Positions 1 through 7,477 are shown, counted from the stretch's first letter. The stretch: 10,000 nucleotides of DNA from Actinidia chinensis (GCA_009663005.1 CM018894.1:7000649-7010648); one strand, 5' to 3'. Made by a program: numbers and translations. Notes: generated from the letters alone by a model not told the origin.

Positions 1-245
1 CCGGTACAACTTTGTACTTTACGATCAATTTTGCACCCTGCAAAATCTGCACTGAATAACTTACTAAATCCAAGAGTGAATTTAGGGATAACCATAAACC
101 TAGATCTATGGTGCCAAGTAACTATCGAAAAATTCTTTAACGGCATTAAATGTGGATTATTTGGACATGATTGAAATCTAGCACATAAGCATACAACTAA
201 ACATGCTTATCTGGCATTACTGCCGTTAAAATAAGTAACGACCAA
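1..245 (-). pseudogene. Degenerate copia RNase H, cut by the window edge
   Basis: RNase H removes the RNA strand during reverse transcription. CARFQSCPNNPHL is intact at 185-147, then LLGTIDLGLW near 127-92 and ADFAGCKIDRK at 50-18, which are the RT-to-RNase H connection and the first catalytic motif of a plant copia element. One base is missing at the codon of the first catalytic Asp (about 49-55), so the frame changes there. The domain continues past base 1 outside the window. Confidence 0.9.
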
Positions 246-1239
246 TAGTTCCTCTAATTGTTTAATATCACCATTTTTTCCATTTTCATTTATCGAGTGT
301 AGTTGTTTTTGATGTTGAAAATTCATTGGGGTTGCATTGCCTAAAGTGTGACAATTTTCTATTCCAAAATTTCTGAGAAGCTCTTTTTATATATTTAGAT
401 TGATTGATAAAGATTTCTCTTGTTAGTTGTTGATTTGACGACCTAAAGAAATTTAGATTCACCATAATGCCTCATTTCAAATTCTTTTTGCATAATTTTT
501 GAAACTTCACTACACATGTTTCATTTGTTGATCGAAAAATGTTAGCATCACATATATGAAAATGAGTAAAATCATTATTTTAATGTTGGTAACATAAAGT
601 AGTGGCAATTTTTCCTCTTGTAAAACCCTTTCTAAAGAAATTTCACTTAATCTTGTGGTACATGCTCTTGGGGCTTGTTTCAAGCCATACAAAGCTTTGG
701 TCAATTTGAAAACATGATTGGAAATTCGTGTATTTTCAAACCGGGTGGGTGTTCAACATAAACTTCTGCGAAAATGAAACCATTTAAAAATGCACTTTTG
801 ACATCCATTTGAAAATTTAAAATCTTTATCAGAAGCAAAAGCTAATAGCATTCTTATAGCTTCAAGTCGAAGCTCCGGGTGGGCACAAAGGTTTTCATAT
901 CAATTCTTCTTTTGGTTGAAACCTTGGGTACTAATTCGCTTTATTTCTATGATAATGCCATTTTCACCTTTTATACGAAAAACCCATTTTGTTCCACTAA
1001 CTGACTGAGTGTAGGTTAGGAACCAATGTCCCAACATTGATCCTCGCAAGTGGTTAAGCTTTCGTCCATGGCCATTACCAAATTTTATCAGTGTCAGCTC
1101 TTCAATATTCTTAGGCTCAATTTCTGAGACACAAAAGCAATGTTATTACACACATTTCTAAGTAAAGGACCGGTATTACACCTTGTGAAGGGTCACCTAG
1201 AATTTGATCACTAGGGTGATCTTTAACATTTCTCCAAGA
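246..1239 (-). pseudogene. Degenerate copia reverse transcriptase
   Basis: RT copies the element's RNA to DNA. The frame-shifted translation shows GTKWVFRIK near 970-995, FNQKKNI near 905, RLEAIRMLLAF-like LEAIRMLLAFASDKDF near 825-865, then an intact run from QMDVKSAFLNGF (811 downwards, catalytic Asp codon at 805-803) to EVYVEHPPGLK near 735. TKALYGLKQAPRA follows at 702-663. The YVDD box is at 557-544, where one base is lost straight after YV, so the catalytic pair is destroyed and the frame shifts. NIFRSTNETC, a VNLNFF patch and IFINQSKYIK (near 400-440) continue in the new frame. Stops are frequent. The 64-residue open stretch 510-704 is a fragment of this domain. Confidence 0.93.
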
Positions 1240-1500
1240 TTAGGAAAATGTGATCTTGTTATGGAGATGTATTTTCATTACTTTCTTCTTTATTGAGTCT
1301 TGGGGATTTGATCTTTGAAGTAAAATTTTATCATGATTTTCTGTAGCATTAATATCATAATCATACATAAATATTCTTCGTTGAAGAATCAATTTTCCAT
1401 CAAATGCAACATGTATAGCTCTTCCATAGAAAAGTTCTTTGTTATATAATCTATAAGCTTTGTTATTAGTAGATATCCAAGAATATTGCATTTATCAGAT
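1240..1500 (-). pseudogene. Integrase C-terminal / RT linker remnant, 83 residues open
   Basis: An 83-residue frame is open here. It carries NKAYRLYNKELFYGRAIHV and FDGKL, the pattern of the conserved stretch near the end of plant copia integrases (a KAYRVYN-type motif followed by an IHVxFDE-type motif). Just upstream, in the other frames near 1500-1530, FGKFDTKSDKC and ILGY match the piece that normally comes directly before it. The Glu of the FDE-type motif is Gly. After about residue 50 it runs into the poorly conserved acidic linker that leads to RT. It is the best-preserved open piece of the polyprotein, but has no start of its own and no neighbour in frame. Confidence 0.85.
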
Positions 1501-2410
1501 TTAGTATCAAATTTCCCAAATTATCTTTGTAATTAGAATAAAGTATTTACAACCAAAAATTTATGAAATAACCATTATGGGTGTTTCCTTTCCCAAGCTG
1601 TAGGGTCTTTTCAAGTTTTGATTCTAATGAATACACGATTATAATATAAAAAGCGGTATTTACAGCTTCCGCCCAAAAATACTAGGTAAGTATGTGCATT
1701 TAACATGGTTCTAGCCATTTATTGAGAGATCTATTTTACGTTCAACAACTCCATTTTGTGAGGTGTTCTAGGTGCAGAGAGTTGTGTGAAAAACTGTGAT
1801 CATCACAGTTATTTTTCAATATCTTGATATCAAACTCTCTACCTTACACTACGAATATTGCGTAATCGTGCAACCTATTTCACTTTGTGCCTTTTACAAA
1901 ATTTATAAAATGCGTGTGTGCTTCATTTTTGTGAGTAAGGAATAATACCCATGTAAACGTGAAAAATCAATCAACAATACAAATGCGAGTAAAAATTTCC
2001 ACCAAGACTTGCAACCCACTGGGACTAAACCACGCCCTATGCAGCAGTTTGAAGTGGTGTAGATGTGGAAATATATCTTCTTTGAAAAAGATATATGTTG
2101 CTTCCTAGTGGAACATGCCATCACAAATTTTATCTTTACCCAAACTGATTAGGTAACCTTAACTAAATCATGCTTATGTCAATTTATGAAGTAAAAAAAG
2201 TTTTCCATGCGATAAGCATGTCCTAATCTTCGATGCAATAACCAACTGTTTCATTTATGACGCAAGACATTTTAACATCTTGACTAATAAACTATCAAAA
2301 GTCAAAGGTGTTTACATTTTCATGTCTAGCTACGATAAATAATATTTGATTATTACATAGCATGGGTAATATGCATTGATTTTATCCAAAATAACCTTAT
2401 AGTTTTATAG
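1500..2410 (-). pseudogene. Degenerate copia integrase (pre-integrase and catalytic core)
   Basis: Integrase inserts the cDNA into the host genome. The GAG-pre-integrase part is seen as NETVGYC and KHDLV near 2170-2260, where the HHCC zinc residues are largely lost. The core follows: LLIDFSR near 1960-1975, THKNEAHTHFINFVKGTK near 1885-1935 in a neighbouring frame, and an IRS..GREFD-like tract near 1850 where the second catalytic Asp is not clearly preserved. The third catalytic residue survives: QNGVVERK is intact at 1758-1735, with its Glu codon at 1743-1741. MARTML and FWAEA-like remnants lie near 1700-1665. The 73-residue open stretch 1903-2124 is a chance open frame within this domain. 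Order and spacing fit a Ty1/copia integrase. Confidence 0.9.
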
Positions 2411-2700
2411 TTTTTATCAAATAATTGGCTTATACTTATTAGAGTATGCTTAAGGCCGTCAACAAGTAAAACTTTTCAACGGGGCCAATGATGAAAGTCA
2501 TTGTTTAATATTTCCACTCCAATAATTTTACCTCTTGAAATTATCACCAAATGTGACAAATCCTTCGAGCCCTCCTTTTTTGAAAGATGAACGCTTGGAT
2601 TTGTCTTCCGTCAATGTAAATGAGAAGCGCTGTCCATAAACAATTTATCCGAGCTCCCTAATGACTTAAGGGCATACCTACAAAATAATATCAAATACTC
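2410..2700 (-). pseudogene. Degenerate copia aspartic protease
   Basis: The protease cuts the Gag-Pol polyprotein. The active-site region reads LFMDSAS at 2643-2623, so the catalytic Asp is present (codon at 2632-2634) and the usual Gly of Asp-Ser-Gly is Ala (codon at 2626-2628). A stop follows soon after. Further on, RGKIIGVE near 2525 and LLVDGLKHTLISISQL near 2430-2475 match the later part of the copia protease and the start of the GAG-pre-integrase region. Stops and at least one in-frame TGA interrupt it. The residue change and the stops make it inactive. Confidence 0.88.
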
Positions 2701-3240
2701 TTTTTTTGGGACCCAATTTTTCTGGGTCCGTGAAGGTCAGCTTTGGGTACCCAAGCTTTATGAGTGTCCCATGGTTAATATTTTAAATTGATCCCTTATA
2801 AAGTTTATCTTGTGAAATAATTTTATTCATAGATAGCATTTACAATATGTCCATTTCTTCATATAACTTATAAGTTAGTGAATGAAAATTGAACACAAGA
2901 TTCTTTATCACAAAAATTTTTATAAAATTTTTGTTTATTCTTAGGAGGCATATCCCAAACCTTCCTTGTTAATACACATCTTTGTTTTTCAAGTAGCAAT
3001 ATCTAAGTTTTTTCTTTGCCATCTCAAATTTTGCTAAGGTTTTTGTTTAATCTTTAATGGTTCTTTATATCTAGTATTTTCTTCTTCTAGAATCATTGAC
3101 GACTTTGATCTAGAGGTGAATTATTGTTATTTTGAGTAATTTTCATTTTCATTTTCAAAATAGCTATCTCATTCAAAGATCAGTTTCTTTCTTTTAAGAG
3201 TTATTTTTAGCATGTATTTTATAAGTTTTTCACATAACTC
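2700..3240 (-). pseudogene. Gag tail and linker to protease, with a possible second knuckle
   Basis: This stretch joins the Gag knuckle to the protease. Reading across frames gives YDELCEKLIKYM near 3215, then a Lys/Glu-rich part (KRKKLIFE, LEEENTRYKEPL) that looks like a coiled coil, then LAKFEMAKKKL near 3010, a GLGYMPP-like patch near 2945 and KNFCDKES near 2900. A GHIVNA piece near 2840-2855 could be what remains of a second CCHC-type knuckle, but its Cys residues are not visible. The segment ends near 2700 in a patch similar to the KKIWVPK segment that precedes plant copia proteases. No frame is open across it. Between the recognisable patches the sequence is AT-rich and carries an 11-bp perfect inverted repeat at 2910-2934. 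Confidence 0.7.
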
Positions 3241-3241
3241 A

Positions 3242-4340
3242 TCATAGACATCTTGAAGTTCTGTTCATACGATGGGATTCATCATCATTATTCAAAATAC
3301 TTACCTCATCTCCTTTTGCATGAGCAAAATAGCCTATCTCATTTCGCTCTCCTCTTGTTTCTGATTCGCGTCCTTCTGCATCATCCAAGTCACCTTCAAG
3401 CTTTTCTTTTGAATTTCTTTCCTCCTTCTTAAGGCGAGGGCAATCGTTTATAGTGTCCATTCTTGTGGCACCCAAAGCAATTGGAGGATCCTTTTTTACT
3501 GGTTCGCCATAAGGATCTGCTTCTTATTTGAATGTTTTCTCCTTTCCTCAGAACCTTTGATCGTTTTGTGAGAAGTGCCATTTCTTTATCGTCGTCACTT
3601 TCTTCCTCTTCTTCCGCACTTCTTGATGAGAGGATTTGCGTGCGAGACTTCTTTTGGGCTTTATTTCTTCTTCTCGTCCCTTCAACATGTCTCGTGGGTC
3701 ATGAGTGAACCCAAGTTTATCAGACTCATTGTGTGATCTTCTTTAGCTTCACCTTCAAATAGCTGTGACTTTTGCATCCAATGTCCTTGGCAACGATCTA
3801 AGAATTTTTCTCACATTTTCCACATTATTATAAGTTGCCAAGAGATTTTATGAATTTTATATTTTAGTAAATCTAGTAAACATCTCAGAAATAGATTCTT
3901 CAGATGTTTCATACAAAGATTCTACTCATGACTAACCTACTGTTTTAGATTCTTTTACTGATTTGTACCTCTAATTACTTCAAGTTTTTTATCCCTATTT
4001 CTGTGCGGATTCGCAGGGATAGATTCGGTTAACTAATTTGCATCTAACGCCACAATATAACAATTTATAGCGTTAGCATTAAGTTGAATTAAGCGTAATC
4101 ATCTTATCCATTCTTCATCAGTTTTAATAACTTTTGTCCTTATCACGATTTTCGTGGGAATATAGGGACCATCTCTATGATTTCCAAGTCTCATAATCCA
4201 AGGCTTTTTTTGATATAACTCCTCCTATTCTTCCAATATGTATAATGAGTCATAAATAAAGGGAGGCCTATTGAGGAGTGTCCTTCGCGAAGATCATCCA
4301 TTTGTGTTTGCCCTGTCGTACCTCTTTGGATGGAAGCCAA
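3242..4340 (-). pseudogene. Degenerate copia Gag (capsid-nucleocapsid part)
   Basis: Gag forms the particle that packages the element's RNA. The frame-shifted translation begins near 4340, just after the primer site, with a TTG codon where a start ATG might have been (LASIQRG). It then shows YTYWKN near 4240, the pattern of the plant copia Gag amino terminus. Further down come QLNANAIN and ALDAN near 4040-4090, SISEMFTRFTK near 3890, and VRKILRSLP near 3790-3815, which is the UBN2-type Gag core in its usual order. After the zinc knuckle (3438-3479) an acidic and basic tail follows in the 77-residue open stretch 3242-3475. At least several stops and frame changes break it. The order and spacing make the identity secure even though no reading frame is intact. 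Confidence 0.9.
3438..3479 (-). other. Broken CCHC zinc knuckle of Gag
   Basis: The minus strand reads CFGCHKNGHYK in one frame from 3479 to 3447, giving the first two Cys and the His of a CX2CX4HX4C nucleocapsid knuckle at the right spacing. The last Cys, followed by PRLKK, is found in another frame at 3442-3440 and below. Ten bases lie between the His codon and the last Cys codon where twelve are needed, so a two-base loss splits the motif. In life this knuckle would bind the element's RNA. Confidence 0.88.
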
Positions 4341-4351
4341 ATATTCGAGTA

Positions 4352-4364
4352 GGCTCTCATACCA
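4352..4364 (-). other. Primer-binding site for initiator tRNA-Met
   Basis: On the minus strand this reads TGGTATGAGAGCC, which matches the complement of the plant initiator tRNA-Met 3' end at 12 of 13 bases (G in place of C at the seventh position). It starts five bases inside the LTR edge and lies directly before Gag. In the element it would prime minus-strand DNA synthesis. It is the main evidence for the position of the inner LTR border and for the orientation. Confidence 0.88.
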
Positions 4365-4687
4365 ATTATTGCCCAGAAATCAACCCTAGAGGGGGTGAAT
4401 AGGGTTTTTGCAAACTTTCTTTTAATAAAATTTACTGTAAGATTTTAGAATGATTTAAGAGCAGTATAATGCAAGAATTTAAATGACACATAATAAAGAG
4501 ATAGGGAGAGAGATTCCAATTCGGCGATTTTATAGTGTTCGGTCTACCTGACCTACTCCACTTCCCCAAGCACTCCACTTGAGATTTCCAATCCACGAAT
4601 CCAACTCCCTTACGGTGAGTTCAAACCTTTACACGTCAATACACACCACTCTTCTTCACAAGTGGAAAATTCCCTTCAACCTCCAAG

Positions 4688-4727
4688 GGGTCACACCAAC
4701 CCTCAAAGGGTCACACCAACCCTTTTG
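4688..4727 (-). repeat. Perfect 16-bp direct repeat, period 20, with adjacent hairpin
   Basis: GGGTCACACCAACCCT occurs at 4688-4703 and again at 4708-4723, exactly 20 bases apart, with CAAA between. A short inverted repeat, ATCACA / TGTGAT with a four-base loop, follows at 4728-4743. Both lie in the transcribed part of the LTR on the element's strand. They probably reflect local slippage in an ancestral LTR. Confidence 0.8.
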
Positions 4728-4942
4728 ATCACATCACTGTGATGGATTTGAGATTTCTCTCACAATAACAATTCTCCTTTTTGAGAAGAATATACTAATG
4801 AAGCTTTTACAATGATATCTCTCACTAAACTCTTTTATGAATCAAAACTTGAAAGGCTCAAAGAAAATTGAAGGAAGTATGCTCTGAGTTCTAAGCTGTT
4901 TTTTCTCACTTGATTGTCCTTATGAAATGAAGGTAAGATAGT

Positions 4943-4950
4943 GTATTTAA
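4943..4950 (-). promoter_or_regulatory. Candidate TATA box of the LTR promoter
   Basis: The minus strand reads TTAAATAC, preceded by GGCC, about 570 bases before the LTR inner edge. It sits immediately downstream, in element sense, of the tandem-repeat array, which is where the core promoter of a copia U3 is expected. Transcription would start some 25-30 bases further, near 4915. The match is TATA-like and not a perfect TATAAA, and nothing in the sequence shows that it is used. Confidence 0.45.
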
Positions 4951-4993
4951 GGCCTTAGCAAAATATAACCGTTGGAGGAAATTTAATATTTGC

Positions 4994-5493
4994 CTAGCCA
5001 ATTTTCAAATTTGAAATCACATTTTCAAGTCAGAAAATGTTGCTATCCAATTTCAAAGTTTGCAACTACATTTTTCACAGTCAGAAATTTTTTTTACCAA
5101 TTTTTCCAAAGTTGCACCCATTTTCAAAGTCAGAAATTGTGGCTAACGCAATTTTTTCAAACTTGGAATCAAATTTTCAAAGTCAGAATTGGTTTCTAGC
5201 AATTTTTCAAATTTGGAATCAATTTTCAAGTCAGACTTGTTTGCTAGCATATTTTTCAAATTTGGGGGGAATCACATTTCAAAGTCAGAATTGTTGTCTA
5301 GCATAATTTTTCAAATTTGGAATCAAATTTCAAGTCAGAATTGTTACTAGTATTTTTTCAATTTTGGAATCACATTTTCCAAAGTCCAAAATTGTTGTAG
5401 CCATTTTTCAAACTTGAAATCAATTTTTTCAATCAAAAATTATTACTAGCCCATTTTTCAAATTGTAATTAAATTTTCAAGATAAGAATATTG
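4994..5493 (-). repeat. Tandem array of ten ~50-bp units in the LTR U3 region
   Basis: Ten head-to-tail units of 46-54 bp fill exactly 500 bases, and a decayed partial eleventh unit follows. On the plus strand each unit begins near CTAGC, continues with a T-rich block and TTTCAAATTTGG, then AATCA, a second TTTTCAAAGTCAGAA block, and ends near TTGTTG. The copies differ by substitutions and by length changes in the T runs and G runs (unit six has an extra GGGG stretch), so the array is old. In the element's orientation it lies just upstream of the TATA candidate, the place where repeated enhancer boxes occur in some tobacco copia LTRs. That it works as an enhancer is inference. Open frames that cross it on the plus strand are repeat translations, not genes. 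Confidence 0.92.
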
Positions 5494-5806
5494 CTACATC
5501 ATTGTTTAAAAACTTTAAATTTTAATGCATTTTGTATTTTTAAAATGGGCATGAAGATATTAGGTCATTTTTACGTGCCTCACGAATTACACCATACAAG
5601 AGCTTTCAAAATACACTAATGAAAGTTTCTTCATTTTGAGATCTTCAGTTACTTGAAATCTTCTTCTTGCAGTCCAAATATCTTCTATTATTTGTGCTCC
5701 TGAGAAATAGTCTTGAATTTTTTTGCAACTATCATATTAAATTAAATACATTAGAGTAATAATAGAATTTGTTATCATCAAATATTTTGCCACATAATCG
5801 GATTGA

Positions 5807-5819
5807 CGCCCTAAGGGCG
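5807..5819. repeat. Perfect GC-rich palindrome
   Basis: CGCCCT, one A, then AGGGCG form a perfect 6-bp inverted repeat with a one-base centre. It stands 15 bases outside the LTR end in otherwise AT-rich DNA. Its role is unknown. Confidence 0.75.
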
Positions 5820-5843
5820 AACAAAAGCACATGCATAGAATAG

Positions 5844-5883
5844 ACTTAAGGAGGGCGGTTGGGGCAACCATCACCCCTTAAGT
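5844..5883. repeat. Nested inverted repeat (hairpin inside hairpin)
   Basis: The outer arms ACTTAAGG (5844-5851) and CCTTAAGT (5876-5883) are perfect complements. Between them GGTTG (5857-5861) and CAACC (5865-5869) form a second perfect stem with a GGG loop. The 40-base unit could fold as a cruciform or, if transcribed, a hairpin. It could be the remnant of a small foldback or MITE element. Its position next to the LTR is the only context. Confidence 0.75.
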
Positions 5884-6177
5884 TTTCCAAACAATTGATT
5901 TTTATAGTACTATTAACTATTCATATGTGTACTTTATGTTGGTTCTCGTTGCCTCAAAGGTTGAAATTACTCATGTAGTTTATGCCACACATTACGAATA
6001 TATGTTCTATGTGTAACATTCACCTCTCTAAATTCAGAATCCTATGTCCTCTTTGGGTTTGCACATATTTCCTCCATTAATAATATAGGTCAACATTCCG
6101 CACATGATTAGGTTAGACACTGAGATGAGCTACATGTATGGATCATTTTTTTTCAACTAACCAACTTTATTGCTAAT

Positions 6178-6260
6178 ACAAAAACTGCATCTTAGGCCAA
6201 GTGGCACGATATGCCTTACCCGGACTTAGACTCTGGTTCGAGCTTCATCAATCCCTTCCT
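6178..6260 (+). mobile_element. Candidate tRNA-derived SINE head (pol III A and B boxes)
   Basis: TAGGCCAAGTGG at 6193-6204 fits the tRNA A-box consensus TRGYNNARNNGG at all but one position. GGTTCGAGC at 6235-6243 fits the first nine positions of the B-box consensus GGTTCGANNCC, with TT in place of the final CC. The boxes start 42 bases apart, a spacing typical of plant SINEs. The part between, with CCTTACCCGGACTTAGACTCT, looks like the tRNA-related heads of plant SINEs. It does not fold as a full tRNA: no anticodon arm or acceptor stem is evident. No A-rich or T-rich tail and no flanking direct repeats were found, so the 3' end is undefined. It may be an old, 3'-eroded copy. Confidence 0.55.
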
Positions 6261-6650
6261 TTTAAAACACTGCGTAAGGAAGCACTTACCATACTTGCGA
6301 GTTCTTGACATGCCTAAAACTGCCTAAGCATAATGAATTACCATTAGGCTGCTAATGGGGACCTCAAAAAGTGCATGTTATGATTGTGACTCATGTCCAA
6401 AGCTACAAATAAATATGTGGAGTTAGTGTTACTGTTTGGCAAGTTGTGCTTTTTGAGTCCTTTATTTATTTATTTTTGTTGTCCTTACGAACGTTTTCAA
6501 TCATTAATTTTAACTTTGTTACACGCCACTCTTTACACGGCATCCGAAAATAATTTGGTTTTGTGGTCACTCCAAAGTTGTGGGGCCCTAATACTTGAAC
6601 TGGGTTATTGCTAATACATGACCTGGTATTGCCATCAAATCTATGGATAC
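6261..6650. other. Non-coding stretch
   Basis: No recognisable gene is seen. A 73-residue frame on the plus strand (6393-6614) is open but has no known motif, hydrophobic order or neighbouring support, and I treat it as chance. The part to about 6380 could be the body of the SINE-like element. A run of ten A lies at 6651-6660. Confidence 0.5.
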
Positions 6651-6769
6651 AAAAAAAAAATTTAATATCATTACTGAGATATTAACTAAATAGGAATAGT
6701 AAAAATTTGAACAATTAGAAACCTTTCCGCTCAATTTGATTTCGATATCGTTCTTCTATCAATCTTTAT

Positions 6770-6788
6770 CCCCCCCCCCCCCCCCCCC
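6770..6788. repeat. C19 homopolymer
   Basis: Nineteen consecutive C stand in AT-rich DNA. On the minus strand this is G19, which can form a G-quadruplex, and the C strand can form an i-motif. Its length is prone to slippage, so the exact count may be a sequencing or assembly artefact. Confidence 0.9.
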
Positions 6789-7456
6789 ATTTTAGATTTC
6801 CATAAGCATGTAAAAATTCACTGTCCATTCTTAGGAACCAAAATAAAACTTTGGTGAAGCTAAAAGGACCAATGGTGGAAAATTACTTTCTCAAAAAGAT
6901 CACGTCAGCTTTAATCGATAATTTTCATCTCAATACTTAACAATTATGACAAGAGAACTATATTGAAATAAAACCGAAAGCTATAAGGTTCTAGTTGTTT
7001 AAATCCAAAACATATGGACCAATGCGGAAAACCTAAATAATTTTTAGTGGTTCAAAATACTACAGTTTGATCATATTCGTATTGTTTCCCATGTTATTTC
7101 TATATTGCAAAAATTACGGCGCCTAAAAAAATTAATCACAAAGTACTCAAAAGACTATCAGATTGAATAACATATCGCATGTTACAATTTTCCAAGAAAA
7201 TAAAAAACTCTGATTTGATTATTAAAATCAAACACTTTCTTGAAGGGAGATGATTGTTTTTATTGATTATAGTTTGAACGTATACTAATAAAGTGAAATT
7301 TTATTAACAAGGAAAATAGCCAAATGACATGATTGTAACAATAACACTAAATGAAATAGATTGAAAATTTAAAACCCTAAATACTGATATATTAATTGAG
7401 AATATAATTATTTCTGATGACTAATGAACAATTATCATAGAAAACACTGGATTAAT

Positions 7457-7477
7457 ATTCTAGAGTTAGTCTAGAAT
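7457..7477. repeat. Perfect 8-bp inverted repeat
   Basis: ATTCTAGA (7457-7464), a GTTAG loop, then TCTAGAAT (7470-7477). The arms are perfect complements. It lies in AT-rich non-coding sequence and no function is evident. Confidence 0.75.

Larger units (their letters stand above)
1..5792 (-). mobile_element. Degenerate Ty1/copia LTR retrotransposon, 5' LTR to RNase H, cut by window edge
   Basis: The minus strand carries, in order from high to low coordinates, an LTR, a tRNA-Met primer site, Gag with a zinc knuckle, protease, integrase, reverse transcriptase and RNase H. Integrase lies before RT, which is the Ty1/copia order (Ty3/gypsy has integrase last). The tracts match across all domains at their expected spacing, so this is one element and not several fragments. 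The 3' end and 3' LTR are outside the window on the left, so LTR divergence and the target-site duplication cannot be read. Each domain holds several frameshifts and stops, so the copy is dead and can only move if served in trans. The long LTR, the QIYV-type RT region and the long Gag tail suggest the SIRE/Maximus side of plant copia elements, but that lineage call is a guess. Confidence 0.95.
4370..5792 (-). repeat. 5' LTR of the copia element
   Basis: This LTR is about 1.42 kb and runs from TG at 4370-4371 to CA at 5791-5792 on the plus strand, as expected for a TG...CA LTR. The inner edge is set by the primer-binding site five bases away. The outer edge is set by the stretch at 5770-5792, which resembles plant copia LTR ends, and is less certain by a few bases. 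On the element's strand it contains an upstream tandem-repeat array (4994-5493), a candidate TATA box (4943-4950) and then a transcribed part towards 4370 that includes a doubled 20-bp unit. The second LTR is not in the window, so the borders cannot be confirmed by comparison. Confidence 0.82.
5793..6177. other. Non-coding flank of the LTR
   Basis: This stretch lies just outside the LTR. No open frame or coding pattern is visible on either strand. It contains two inverted repeats (5807-5819 and 5844-5883), listed separately. The first five bases (CATAA) would be the target-site duplication if the LTR border at 5792 is right, but the matching copy lies outside the window. Confidence 0.6.

Noticed and set aside
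2709..2729. 7-bp inverted repeat GGACCCA / TGGGTCC read as a terminator or hairpin signal
   Set aside because: It lies in the pre-protease coding tract of the copia element and the arms are explained by codons there.
3242..3475. A stand-alone acidic protein of 77 residues
   Set aside because: It holds the tail of the Gag zinc knuckle and is a fragment of the copia polyprotein.
4990..5306. Two overlapping plus-strand open frames of 69 and 89 residues with repeated FQSQN-type peptides
   Set aside because: They are translations of the T-rich LTR tandem repeat. The units are not all multiples of three and the frames drift between copies.
4994..5493. CRISPR-like array
   Set aside because: The units are contiguous diverged tandem repeats with no unique spacers, in a eukaryotic LTR.
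6193..6245. A possible tRNA gene
   Set aside because: A and B boxes are present, but there is no acceptor stem, anticodon arm or CCA-type end, so a SINE head is the better reading.
6393..6614. 73-residue plus-strand frame with hydrophobic stretches
   Set aside because: No recognised family, no promoter or neighbour, and the length is within chance for this composition.
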